A stretch of 47,121 nucleotides of DNA from Gracilariopsis chorda (GCA_003194525.1 NBIV01000374.1:1-47121), one strand, 5' to 3'. Counted from the first letter of the stretch, positions 22,974 to 32,759 are shown. Notes: a model not told the origin generated them from the sequence alone. Numbers and translations are program-made.

Positions 22974-23514
22974 CCACCAAAACGAATCATATAACGTAAT
23001 TCTCAACAGGTTCTGCGCGCGGTTACCAGAAGTATAACGTGAGACTGATGACTAGAAACCCAACGGATAGGCGGCTAGAAGCAAACAGATGATGCTAGGA
23101 TAAGTAGAATAGACTTGCAGGAACGACGTGGCTTGGAGCGAACTGGTAAGGCAAAGAATAGTAGAAACGAGTCACGAGGATGGAGTAGAGCGAAGCATTT
23201 AAGCAAAAATTAGTAGAAAACTGAACGAGCAAAACGATTATGCAGAGCGGGGCAGTGAAACTTCAATGAGTTCAACGCAGAAAAAAAGAAAATGCAGAGC
23301 GTAGCAGCGAAGGGGCGCAGAGAAATACGATAGCAAGAGCGTTTTTGACCATGACTACGCAAGAAGCATGAATAGAAATTGGACCAAAGAGCGGCGTGTA
23401 TGAAAGTGCGACTTGGAATCTGGGTCGAAAGCCCTACATAGTGAAGCAAAGATGGCTTGAGTGGCTGGAAGAAGATGAAGATCGAGGCGCTGGGTAGGGC
23501 CGAGAAGCACCCAG

Positions 23515-23787
23515 GCAGAGAAAAATGTTTGGTGCGAGCAGTACCGAAAAGTGCACGTTTTGCGAAGTTTGAATGTGGACTGCTATGAATTGGTGTTTTT
23601 TAATTGGTTGCAGATGAACAAGGACGCCGTGACGGCGTGAAATCTTACTTATGATTGACCGTCTTGCAATCATGCCGTGGCACGCGTTGGAAGCGGTCCC
23701 CCAGGCTACCACAATCGCTGAGCAAGGGTTAACTCGTGCTTGTGGTTGGCGGAATTTCTGCTGTTTCTACTCTAAGTAGATTCAGCC
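23515..23787 (-). repeat. right terminal inverted repeat of the MULE
   Basis: Mate of 17482-17755. The inverted pairing also explains why 63-114-codon ORFs of nearly the same protein sequence (CHGI/MIAR, LQPIK, HQ-IAVHIQT) appear on the plus strand at the left and on the minus strand at the right: these are translations of the repeat, not genes. Confidence 0.8.
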
Positions 23788-24107
23788 TCCCCCCACACCT
23801 GTGGTCCACAAGTTTGTTTCACTGAGCCACACGGCCAGCCAGGGCGCAAAACGACACGTGTGAGGCATGCCCGCTATTATTAACGTCCGCACGCTTATCA
23901 TGTGTTCATCTATTCCATATATCATAGACATCACCCATGAAAGTTCCAACAATACCAAATAAAACTCATATCGAATTTCACCCAAAACGTCCGAGTGTCC
24001 ACTCATACGTGAGTTGAATCGATGCCACGTCATTAAAGAATCATTCATGATCTACCTCGCCTAGAGAATATGCGTACTCGCATTTCTCTACAGCTGATAT
24101 TGAACCT
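23788..24107. other. no gene recognised
   Basis: Flank of the MULE. Only a minus-strand 88-codon frame (24048-23782) without family resemblance. Confidence 0.4.
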
Positions 24108-24779
24108 TTGTTTAGAATGAATTTGGTCCTAAGGTACAATCGAATCAGTGAGGTGAAAAAGAGGTTTTCTAACACTTTAGAACACAGAAGAGTTAAGAGC
24201 AAAGTGGCATATTACTCTTTTTGTTGTTATACTGGAACCATAAGAAAGAAGGGTAAAGTTTACATAGAGAAAGAAGCCTGCAGACAAAATCTGTGATGCA
24301 TAGTCGACAAGGTCATATGCTCTATCTGTTGTGATCAGTGGCACAGCACTAGCGTCTCAGTAAGAGCATCGAAACTGCTCTCTGAATTAGAAGAACTACA
24401 GAACCCTGAAGATTGATGCATGCATGTGTACGAAAAGGTTGAAAACCCTAGAAACGAGTCCTTTGTTTTAGAACTTTGAAGCATCATACTTCTTTGCTCT
24501 CGTTTTTACAGTTGAGGATCTTTATGGCTTGGTAGGAAGACATTAGATGAAGCAAATAGGCTTGTCATTGAGCGGTAGGTCACAAAGTTTGTCATTCGCA
24601 GCTTTATCCCAGCAGAATTAGATGTACTCATGGAAGAAAATGGGTGGGTAAAAGAAAACTTCAAACCAACTACAAAGACGTTGGGGAAGATGCTTGATCT
24701 GGTGGAGAGCAGTGTGTTCGATTGCAATCGCTCACTGAGTTTGAGCAATCGTCGTCCCCGTCCTCCAGAATTAAATAAA
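24108..24779 (+). pseudogene. unidentified decayed ORF with a Cys-rich segment
   Basis: A 62-codon frame (24108-24296) continues past a stop as VDKVICSICCDQWHSTSV and then, after further stops, as LVIER, FIPAELDVLMEENGWVKENF and TLGKMLDLVESSVFDCN, ending before TAA near 24780. The pieces share one orientation and look like one protein. The ICSICCDQWH segment could bind a metal. I recognise no family. It may be another element's accessory ORF. Confidence 0.3.
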
Positions 24780-26920
24780 TAATCCTTCTGCGCGTTGTTT
24801 TAAATTCTAAAACTATGCACAATCGGTGGCAGCACCATGTTCATGTTGCTTCTGCAAAACGTTAGTCAAGTTGTCCAGGGGGCGAAACGAAGAGCGCCAC
24901 CGTGAAGACTTTGCAAGCACTGTAAATAGTTGTTTCACGTTCTGGGTTTCCACAACAACTTAGTTTTGCAAATGGATTGCGGGGTGCTGTTGCGAAGTTG
25001 AAGCAAAAGCTCTGGGAATGTGGATGGTTAGGGATGGACGGTGGTAGGTTTCCGCAGTTCTACAAGAGAGCAAAACAGCAGGACACGGGACATGACCTGT
25101 TGAAGCATATGTGACGGTTCAATGTATGCGTACATGCTGAAGGCCAAAACGTTATGATGGTCACAAGTTAAGGGTTCAAGAGAAGCAGTACCAAGTTATG
25201 TAGAATTGGAGCATGACTGATTTTGAAGCGATATGGTTTGTTTTTGCAAAGAAAAGAGAGCAAGTAACAGCATTGAATGTGCAAGAATGCGTGCGGACCA
25301 TGTACATATGCGCGGGCTATGTCAATAAATATGTCAATAATGACGCGGCGCCATGTTCCAGTGAGGTTTGCAAGAGTGCGCACAAGTTCACATAGGAACG
25401 AAACGAAAAGGACTGTGGCGGTATGGTGCAGCGGCGCGTTCACCAGGTGGCGCATTCGGGGGTGATGGATGCGGCAAACTGCTTGAGAAAACACAAAATT
25501 CCGTGAGAGCGATGGCAGTGCCAGAAGCAGTTATGGTTACGCGGGCACATGTCTGGGAGTGGCAAAGAGTGCCGTTATGCAGTTTGAGGCACCACAGGGT
25601 GAGCTCACCTAGATTGAAGGTGAGCGGACCATGCGATGGGACTGTTTCACCTGAACTTACGTTCAAATTTTGGTGACAGAAATTCGTCAACCTGATTTCA
25701 TGGGGATATTACCCTTTTTGAACCGGGAAAGTCTTATGTATACAAGTAGAGTGCATATGTGTAATCCAATCGGACAGGTACACTTGTGGATGAGAATGGC
25801 GCAGTAGGTGCATAGAAACGCACAATACAGAATGATGCTTCCAGCGAATTCCACTACCGCTCCTTATTGACGTTCGGACCCCATGACCCCTTGTCCCACT
25901 TACAGTCCTATTCAGAACCGTGCTCTTCTGCCCCAATACTGCTCCAAAGTACGTCCATACAGACCACTCTTTACTCGGAAGTTAGCGTAGCAAATGGTCA
26001 TGGCTTCCATAATGCATTATCTCAGACTTCTCAACTTTCTCCTCTTTGTTATTTCGTCAAGTCTCTCACAGCCATTTCATCATCGTCAAAGAACACCAAT
26101 CTTACAATCACTGCTATCATGAGTGGCCTTACATTCAGAAAAAGTATTTTCCTACAACATCCAACTCGACTCTGCAGTGAGAATTAGGAGACTATCTCAG
26201 ACACTACACCTGCGTCAGAGGTATCCACTTGCAAAAGGCTACTTCCTCCAAAAGAAATCAAACGGCAAACGAGAAATTCCGCGCTGAAGGAAATTTAAAG
26301 TTACAGCAATAACTCCTTTTAACAAAGAAGTTGGATGCACGAAATGTGGAGAAAGTACTTGCTTTTAGATGCAGCAGGGGCGCACTATCATGGAGAAGAT
26401 AATTCTGGAACATCCTTTCTGTGAAAGTGCCGAGTGCACATTTGATCCATGGCACTGAGAGTAGTACGCCACGTTGTGAGTCGCAGCTACGCAGTGCCAT
26501 GCGAATGAGCCATGTTGGCCATAGAATATATCTATTTTAACAGCGGCCACACGTGTGTCGTGTATTCTAATATTTTGGTGGGTCGTAAAAGACGTTGGCG
26601 CATTTTGTCGTGTCACCGTAAGGAGTTACGTACAAGTTGCGTGCAGCCGAGCTGGAGATAGGTGGCAATATGCAATAGTACAGAATATTAAATAGTTGTT
26701 TTGTATATCCCTAGAGCCAAAATTTATTGATCACGATACTGCACATAACATGTTTCCGTGCAGTAGTTTTGCTTGTCTCCCCCTCTGGGTACACAAAGTA
26801 GTTGAACGTGTTCTTCACGTCTTTCTTGAGGAACGTGCCACTTTTCACGCTTGACGGATAGAAAATGGCTGGATGGCAACGCGTCAAACTTTGGCTACCA
26901 TGGACGGCTCAGGACATCCA
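24780..26920. other. no identifiable gene
   Basis: About 2.1 kb with only unfamiliar ORFs of 60-108 codons on both strands, often antisense to one another (for example 25368-25676 plus and 25690-25388 minus). A GGGTGAGCTCACC motif near 25600 and nearby GGTGA/TCACC copies echo the cluster at 2.0-2.2 kb. I see no LTRs or conserved domains. Confidence 0.4.
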
Positions 26921-26933
26921 AAAACCGGCTATC

Positions 26934-26949
26934 GATCAGTATACTGATC
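26934..26949. repeat. left terminal palindrome of the PiggyBac-like element
   Basis: Perfect palindrome GATCAGTATACTGATC, flanked by GGCTATC on the left and ATTAG on the right, giving imperfect extension of the arms. It matches the core and the GGCTA flank of the palindrome at 31567-31592. Possibly a transposase binding site in the terminal repeat. Confidence 0.7.
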
Positions 26950-27009
26950 ATTAGAATGCGCTTTCTGCCCTAGCAAACTACCCCATACCGGTAGCCAAGA
27001 CCCCGCTTT

Positions 27010-30000
27010 CTACACCAAACGCCGCCTCCACCCCCCTCCTTCCATGTTACTGCTCCCCTCTTGGGGTCTCCGTCGTGATTTAGACGGACACTCACTTGCA
27101 AGCGAGATTCTCGTGGATCTTCTTGGGGTCAACAAGTCGTTAGATGCTGTTGAAGAGTTATCATCCGCCTCAATGTTCACATCGTTGCTATTGACAGCAC
27201 TCTGTACGGCGTCCAATTCGACGCTGCTTCTACGCGACACTGCCGCATGTGTACGTCGGGGCTTGAGCACCCTCGAAGATTGCCACACATGCCAGCAGCT
27301 TTTACGCAGCCCGGGATAAACTCTCATCAATAGAGGTGTCGAACATAAAATGCATGAGTATGTCGACCGATGACCGCGGTACCGCCCAGGATGTTGTCCA
27401 CAAAGCGTGCAGTACTGCACAGCACCCTGCTTTGGACTGTGTCCGGGAACAGAAATCCGTAGAGCCACCCCTTCTGCGGAGTTGAAAAAAGCTAATCGCT
27501 TCCTCTTCCGTCCATGAGCAAGAGCTATGAGCCTTTTAACCTCGTAACTATCACCCAGCATCCCTTCAACAGCTGCACCCTCTTTTTCAGAGGCAAGGAG
27601 TGTGGCGGCATAGCTCAAAAGTTCTTGTGAAACGTCAAGCATGAAATCAGCTGTTCCTTGAACTTTGTTTAACCGGTTGCGATAGCTCTCCAAAGAATGA
27701 AATTTTTGTGACGACTCCAGCAGGTCTTGTCTTTCAAACATTCGCCAGCCAAAAAATGCGTTGATGGCTATCGTCTTGATGGTTTGTGAAGCAATCTTTT
27801 GCTCCCATTTAAAATGAGATGTTGAGCTTCTCAAGATTGCTCTCTGTTGCGTAGCGCCATCGACTCCAGCTTTGGTTTTGGAGTAAAACGTTTGGGTTGC
27901 GTGTTTGAAAAGCTTCAGGGGTGGAAAAAATCCCTCTTTCCACACATGGTCGTCAATGGTATGCCAAAACTTGTGCCTTGTCAGCAACGTTCGCTGGCAT
28001 TCTGCAGTTACAAACGACGGGATGGTGAGAGTGTCCTCATGAGCCCACTTTACAATTGGACTGGCGATGTCCATTAAGACATCCTCGCACGTCCGCAGCA
28101 CCATCTCAGAGCATCTATAGACGACAATGTACGGAATTCCCGTCTCAGCGGCGGCAACATAAATGCCAACACGAAGACCAAGCACGAACACCTGTTGCAT
28201 GATTTGGGCCATGTGCCCTTGAGGGATGTACTTGTGGAATGTATCATCCCCTGCCTCACAAAGCATCACGTCTGGGCATGAAAGCAATACTGCTTCCCCT
28301 ACGCTTGAATCCGCCATCCTGGTCTTGATCTCCACGCATGCAAGGATGATGTCGTTGCCTTCACAATCTTGCATTGTTACCTCACCCACGCCTTCGGAGT
28401 CATAGATAGATGTATCGAGCACTGCTATCCCATCTGGTGAGCAGGCAAGGAAACGACGCTCCTTAACAGCCAACATTCCCACCTCAAACACGGCTGTTAC
28501 AAAGGGCTTCGCTCGAAGTGCACTTAAAACGGCGCATTCGTTCGCGCTTCCTCGCATCATCGCCTCCGTAGAGGTCTTTGTACTAAACCATCCCTTGTAG
28601 AACCTCTCAAAACAATGTGGGATTGTCGTTTCCTCCGTGCCACTGCTTGCGGGAAGTCGCAGTATGGATCTGAAGCATGGACTGCTCATCAGAACGAGAC
28701 CGGCATTAGTGCCGGCCACGCGAAATTGCCGCAATACGAACCAATCAGCACAACTCTGCGATACAGTTAGCACCTCACATCTCTCGCGAAGAAACACCGA
28801 CACCACATCCTGAAGGTCTTGCATCTCATTTCCCCGCCGAAGTGTCTGGAACAAGGTAAACTTCTTGTCCATGTTCTGTTTGGGAACCGCAATCCACGTA
28901 TTAAGACCATCTTGAATCCCAGCTGGCACAGTGTACATGAATCGCAGCACCTTGGAAAACTTGTCTGTACCTCGTTGACGTACCGCGATAGCATTCATGC
29001 TGCGTTGTCGAGAGCGACCCCGGCCTGTACCAGCATTTTTTGTTGCGAAGAATGCTTCTGGACCAAGAGTAGGGTCATCGTCGATCACAAATGTGTGGCG
29101 ACGATCGCAGTATAACTGGTGTGGAGCGACAGCAGGATGTTCCCCATTACCCTCCCCATGCGTATCCCCCATCTCAGCTGCCCTGGGTTCGGACTCGCCT
29201 TCCGCATCCCCGATATCAAGCGCTTCATCTTCCAAGTCATCGCGTACCGGGTCTAGATAGGACAGCCCGACGAAGGGATGCACGCGGAGCAAATGTTCCG
29301 GCATAACAAACACAGAACTTAAACCGAAACCTGAGAGTATCTCCAAAAAAGATTGCTTTCCGTAGCCTCTGTCTGCAGTTACTATGCAACCAGTGTTTGC
29401 CTCCTCCCCCCTGCCATCAAGTACTGTCGAAAGAAGCTTTTTCACAGACTCTGTCTGAGCTTCACCTCTACGACGAAAGCGTATGGCCAGGATGATGCGA
29501 AAGAGGGCATCAGCTAAAGCGTCCGCCGAATGTCCCTCCTTGTCAGCCTTGCGTGCGCTCAACATTTTCACTTGATTGTCGGACGCTCGTGTCCCGTACA
29601 GGTCGTCATCGAGTGTCGCAAGCAGATGTAGCGGACAGAAAAAGACCTTCCGAGTATCTCTGAAAGCAATGCTTTCAAACTCTGACAGGTGCCGCGTCTG
29701 GTCCCTCTGCGCATTCCAATGCATCTCTCCTTGCCTACCTCGTCCAGTAGGGGCGTATGCAAGAATGTTGTCCGCAATGAATCGAACACGATCAAGAGAA
29801 GGTGCTGTACTCCCTGCTTGGCGAAGCACCTCGATGGTCTTCTCGAAACTAAAACCGGTTGTGTGAGATAAAAGCAACACAGATACGTAGCGATACATTT
29901 CAGCGATACTCACACATTCCTGGTCTTTGTTTCGCAGTCGAATGTCTTCATTGACCCAGTTTCGTAACTGGTCGATGAGGCCTTGTAGGAGGAGCACCGT

Positions 30001-30198
30001 AAAGCCACAGCGAATACAAGGCAGACTGCGTGCGTCACACTGTAGTTTTAGCTGGGTAACGGCATTGCTACAGAACATCCGCGCTCTGTTTTGGATGACC
30101 TTGTCAGCAAAAGTGCTCTCCAAGACGACAGTCTCACAGGCAGTCCTGTTCAATGTCCATCCTTTGTGGTGCAATCCCGGTGTGGGAAAGGCACCCAA
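27010..30198 (-). CDS. PiggyBac-like transposase with YqaJ-type nuclease domain (1062 aa)
   Basis: The only long undamaged ORF in the window. Residues ~100-300 carry a DDE-transposase arrangement like PiggyBac: LATLDDDLYGTR (Asp 197-199), then GHSADALADALFRIILAIRFRRRG, then IVTADRGYGKQSF (Asp 276) followed by SSVFVMPEHLL. An acidic linker lies at 320-350. Residues 545-690 match the YqaJ/lambda-exonuclease fold: RGSANE (Glu 554), FLACSPDGI (Asp 589), CVEIKTR (Glu 623, Lys 625) and the Gln helix YIPQGHMAQIMQQVFVLGL, so the PD-(D/E)XK site is intact. Residues ~929-972 form the Cys-rich finger (CTLC ... CILC ... CWH) found at PiggyBac C-termini, followed by a basic tail that could be a nuclear signal. 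The coordinates assume a TTG start; the first ATG is at residue 41, and the open frame extends upstream without ATG, so the true N-terminus may lie in an upstream exon. No other reading breaks it. Confidence 0.8.
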   Translation of the reverse strand: MGAFPTPGLHHKGWTLNRTACETVVLESTFADKVIQNRARMFCSNAVTQLKLQCDARSLPCIRCGFTVLLLQGLIDQLRNWVNEDIRLRNKDQECVSIAEMYRYVSVLLLSHTTGFSFEKTIEVLRQAGSTAPSLDRVRFIADNILAYAPTGRGRQGEMHWNAQRDQTRHLSEFESIAFRDTRKVFFCPLHLLATLDDDLYGTRASDNQVKMLSARKADKEGHSADALADALFRIILAIRFRRRGEAQTESVKKLLSTVLDGRGEEANTGCIVTADRGYGKQSFLEILSGFGLSSVFVMPEHLLRVHPFVGLSYLDPVRDDLEDEALDIGDAEGESEPRAAEMGDTHGEGNGEHPAVAPHQLYCDRRHTFVIDDDPTLGPEAFFATKNAGTGRGRSRQRSMNAIAVRQRGTDKFSKVLRFMYTVPAGIQDGLNTWIAVPKQNMDKKFTLFQTLRRGNEMQDLQDVVSVFLRERCEVLTVSQSCADWFVLRQFRVAGTNAGLVLMSSPCFRSILRLPASSGTEETTIPHCFERFYKGWFSTKTSTEAMMRGSANECAVLSALRAKPFVTAVFEVGMLAVKERRFLACSPDGIAVLDTSIYDSEGVGEVTMQDCEGNDIILACVEIKTRMADSSVGEAVLLSCPDVMLCEAGDDTFHKYIPQGHMAQIMQQVFVLGLRVGIYVAAAETGIPYIVVYRCSEMVLRTCEDVLMDIASPIVKWAHEDTLTIPSFVTAECQRTLLTRHKFWHTIDDHVWKEGFFPPLKLFKHATQTFYSKTKAGVDGATQQRAILRSSTSHFKWEQKIASQTIKTIAINAFFGWRMFERQDLLESSQKFHSLESYRNRLNKVQGTADFMLDVSQELLSYAATLLASEKEGAAVEGMLGDSYEVKRLIALAHGRKRKRLAFFNSAEGVALRISVPGHSPKQGAVQYCTLCGQHPGRYRGHRSTYSCILCSTPLLMRVYPGLRKSCWHVWQSSRVLKPRRTHAAVSRRSSVELDAVQSAVNSNDVNIEADDNSSTASNDLLTPRRSTRISLASECPSKSRRRPQEGSSNMEGGGWRRRLV

Positions 30199-30990
30199 GG
30201 CAGCTCGAAGCCTTGCTCTCTTGGAGAGGTAGGCCCAGCTGGGTAGAGCCCTCCGTGTCCCGTATGACGGGTGTAACTCCGTCGGGAGCCTGGATGTACC
30301 TCGGAGGTTTAGGGGTTAGAACGGGTCGGAACCACGGCTGGTCCGGAAGTAGCCTGCGAACAGTGGAACAAAAGAGGGAAAGGGACCACCCGACGGGGGC
30401 GTGCGGAAAGCGGGAACAGACCCCGGAGGGGGGTGCCGATACACACACACGAACACGCACCGCGCGGCGGTTAGGGGATATGAGGGGAAGGGATGGTCTC
30501 ACGGTCTCACGACACACGTCGGTAATATCAATACCCAAAACTGGGGCGGAGATAGGGCCTGTACGGGCGGTCACACGACAACAACGAATACCACGAGTGG
30601 TCACAACCCACTGGGTACGACGAGCACGGTCTCCTCGGTGGTGCGAGTCGGGTGAAACTATCGGGCAAGCGGTGTACCTCCGCGAGGAGTTAGACACTTC
30701 GCATGGCGAATAGAGTCAGAGCCGAACTCTTGTTACTTTTCTTGGTGAGCTCGCCGCCGTGCGGCCGACGCTCAAGTACTAGCTCAGTGCAGTACAGTAG
30801 GTAGTGCACTATCCTAAGTAAAATTAACCCCTAAACTATACTAAAATAAGTAGCCGTTTTGGGCCTCCTGGCCGGGGCTGTAGCCACGTGTCCACCACCC
30901 TTGCCAGGCAAGTACCACAAAATATGAATGTTCCCATAACCACCCTGGGTAACCAGACCGCTAATTAGCCCGGTAAACGGGGGCTAAACT
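30199..30990 (-). other. possible intron or insertion, containing a GC-rich block open in both directions
   Basis: Separates the two minus-strand ORFs of the element. The stretch 30230-30715 is GC-rich and free of stops for about 186 codons in one frame on each strand, but neither translation resembles a protein family. A minus-strand CTAAC followed by CAG (about 30310-30290) could be a branch point and 3' splice site. The simplest donor sites at the end of the upstream ORF (GAG/GTGTAC) do not give the right phase, so splicing is unproven. 30770-30900 is AT-richer. Confidence 0.35.
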
Positions 30991-31383
30991 TCATGCATCC
31001 CGCTTCATCGCTCGCACCGAGTACACCTCAGATATGAGTTTCACCATCGCCCGTACGCGGGAATGTATTGCACTACATCCTTCACTGGGGTCGTCGTGAC
31101 GCGCGCCTGTCGTCCCTCCTCTGCGACCTCTTCCCCTAGATCTGCCCCTTGTGGCTCCACGCCCCCTCCCTGATGAATCTCTTGCTCTCCCTCTCCCTCG
31201 TGATCGCCTTGCTCCCCCGTTACGACTAGCCGCACTCTCCGACCCGCCTTGTATGGCTTGGCTTGCGGCAGGGGCATGCGAGGGACTGCTTTGTGGCGCT
31301 GGAGGACCGAAGGGTTGTGTGGAGGCCTGCAGCGTCGTGGGTTGGGTCGTGGTATTCTGCTCACCGGGCACGACGGTAGCCAT
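30991..31383 (-). CDS. Arg/Gly-rich 130-aa ORF, possible first exon of the transposase
   Basis: Starts with ATG about 180 bp inside the right palindrome. Residues 1-50 are Thr/Gln/Pro/Ala-rich and disordered-looking. Residues ~55-95 are a run of RGR/GRG repeats (SRGRGRARDSSGRGRG), an RGG-box-like nucleic-acid-binding or nuclear-localising segment. The end (VKLISEVYSV) is more ordinary. No family recognised. It is co-oriented with the transposase ORF and lies inside the same element ends, so it is either a first exon of that gene or a separate small protein. Confidence 0.5.
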   Translation of the reverse strand: MATVVPGEQNTTTQPTTLQASTQPFGPPAPQSSPSHAPAASQAIQGGSESAASRNGGARRSRGRGRARDSSGRGRGATRGRSRGRGRRGGTTGARHDDPSEGCSAIHSRVRAMVKLISEVYSVRAMKRDA

Positions 31384-31566
31384 GTTGGAGGCGTTTGTTA
31401 GGCAAGATGCTGCTTCACCTACCGCAGCGGTTTCTTGTCGGATTTTGAATATTGAAAGCTTGGCGTGGTGGCAATAGGGAGATCAATCTAGAAGCGACGA
31501 GAAAACGGAAGCTTTTAGGGTTTTTGAGATCAACACCATGGCCTGGAAGGACGCCCCAATTGAGGG

Positions 31567-31592
31567 CTACTGATCAGTATACTGATCAGTAG
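31567..31592. repeat. right terminal 26-bp perfect palindrome
   Basis: Perfect inverted repeat with half-site CTACTGATCAGTA and no spacer. With one extra G on the right, the symmetry continues into CCCTCAA/GGCCCTTAA flanks. It is followed by TTAA at 31597-31600. Internally each half also contains TGATCA, itself palindromic. Likely the terminal inverted repeat and transposase binding site of the element. Confidence 0.75.
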
Positions 31593-31600
31593 GCCCTTAA

Positions 31601-32502
31601 AGTGAAAATGCCTCTAAACCTTTATGTTCAATATAGTGATCATTGCGGGCACTAGGGATATAAAAGACATGGGAAGTTGGCCTCTGCTCCAACTGAGGCC
31701 ACTACACCCCACAACTAGACCCCTGCTCCCAGCACAGTTTAAAGTCAACAGCATCTTCCATAGATTTCAGTGGTTTGTTCCAAATTGGGGTCCAAGCATT
31801 GCAACCTTAGCCGGTCGGTGGTACCGACATCAACACGTATATCAGACACCATTTCCGTGGTTCTCTGGTTTTGATTTAGTCCTTCATTTTGGCGCAAACG
31901 TGGTCTGCTCGTAAAGTTGCGCTGGGTTTGTTGTCTTGTCGCTTAAGAAATCAGGATTTAGTCGTGCTGGCAGCTTTTACTTTTTGGTAATCTTTTTGGC
32001 CTAGAAAGTGGCCCGGACTATCCTTCCCACCCGATCCACCCGCTGTGTTCTTTAAGAAAGGTTGTTGATATCGCGTAAGGTTTTTTTGGATGTGCTTAGA
32101 GAACGGAGCAAGGTTGAATTACCGGTCATGAGTTGGTGTATTTGTGTTGTCTCCTTGTAGTCTTGTGGTTAGAAGACCCAGTTTAGTCTTTTTGGTGGCT
32201 AGTGTACCATCTTGCTTGTTCGAAGCGTACACTAAACGCCAGTCTCCTCTCCTTGCATGTTTGAGGTCCTCAATGCCCTCCTTTAGAGCGGGACGAGTTA
32301 TACCATCGACGTTGGTAAGTCTCATGGCTTCTAGAACCTTGCAATCGCCAGCAATGGGTATATTAAGGTGCCTGGCAAGGACATGCCAGGTACAAAACTC
32401 ATCTATGAACATCAACGGACCATGACTTCGTGTAGGATGCAACTATGTTTGGTGCGCCACTTGGGCGCACCATAAAGCGGAAGGTGAATACTTTTGGACA
32501 TG
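31601..32502 (-). pseudogene. PiggyBac-like transposase, C-terminal part (split by the chromovirus)
   Basis: 32442-32119 reads GPLMFIDEFCTWHVLARHLN, where the family has the second catalytic Asp in V.MDN.FTS..L...L (Asp codon 32401-32403), then GDCKVLEAMR, RRGDWRLVYASNKQDG and KKTKLGLLTTRLQG, matching the GT.R.NR, RG and W.D.K.V..LST blocks in order. Further down, GVDVGTTDRLR-like and QFGTNHRNLWKMLLTLN-like pieces around 31.75-31.85 kb may be the G.D..D and KWW...F..L..N segments, in other frames. The N-terminal half of the same gene is at 38377-39387, beyond the chromovirus. The part next to the LTR also contains a hairpin GGTGCGCC...GGCGCACC (32451-32471). Confidence 0.7.
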
Positions 32503-32759
32503 TGTAATAAAGAGAGAAGAACTAGGGTGTCGGGTGAAGGTATCTCTGATTTCGAGGATATGGTCGAGCTCTAACTGCCTGGGTTCGCTCTCAGGAGGAG
32601 CAGGCCAGGTCGTGCCTCTTTATTTATATTGCTCCTCGAAGAGAGCTTGTAGCTAAGATTGGTTGCGCTGTGACGCTGTTCTAGCGTGTAGTGTCACGTT
32701 AAAGTACTGTTGTGACAGTAACAGAGAGTCTAGCTTATAGTATCCACTATTTCGTTAAA
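32503..32759 (-). repeat. 3' LTR of the chromovirus
   Basis: Aligns with 38130-38376 throughout. A long identical core includes CTGCCTGGGTTCGCTCTCAG and GCCTCTTTATTTATATTGCT. It has an extra AAGTACTGTT-type insertion near 32702-32711. The element-side end is TTTAAC rather than TGTAAC, a mutation relative to the other LTR. Confidence 0.92.

Larger units (their letters stand above)
17482..23787 (+). mobile_element. Mutator-like element (MULE) with long TIRs and a Ulp1-type protease domain
   Basis: A 6.3-kb DNA transposon bounded by inverted repeats that begin GGCTGAATCTA on both sides. Plus-strand order: Ulp1-like cysteine protease (18300-19085), linker (19434-20405), WRKY-GCM1/FAR1-like zinc region (20406-20998), MULE transposase core (21010-21500), SWIM zinc finger (in 21575-22501), tail (to 22973). 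This is the architecture of MULEs that carry a SUMO-protease-like domain. All coding parts contain stops and frameshifts. The flanks (TTGGGCAAT on the left, TCCCCCCAC on the right) do not match, so no 9-bp duplication survives, or the true ends lie slightly elsewhere. Confidence 0.8.
26925..31600 (-). mobile_element. complete-looking PiggyBac-like element encoding a transposase-nuclease fusion
   Basis: About 4.7 kb bounded by matching palindromic termini. The left copy has GATCAGTATACTGATC at 26934-26949, and the right copy is a perfect 26-bp palindrome with the same core at 31567-31592. The right end then reads GGCCC followed by TTAA (31597-31600), the target site used by PiggyBac-type transposases. 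At the left end the TTAA is not preserved (AAAAACC precedes the palindrome). The only long genes inside lie on the minus strand: a short Arg/Gly-rich ORF at the 5' end and the 1062-codon ORF, whose stop is about 60 bp from the left palindrome. The intact ORF argues for recent insertion. Confidence 0.65.

Noticed and set aside
17473..23796. Target site duplication for the MULE
   Set aside because: TTGGGCAAT and TCCCCCCAC do not match at the proposed ends; the ends may be slightly misplaced or the flanks mutated.
30134..30713. Overlapping 186-187-codon ORFs on opposite strands
   Set aside because: Low-complexity Arg/Ser/Thr-rich translations with no family resemblance; a consequence of GC-rich sequence. 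Reported only as a composition anomaly.
31624..31914. Plus-strand 96-codon ORF
   Set aside because: Antisense to the probable C-terminal part of the PiggyBac-like gene, and no family match.
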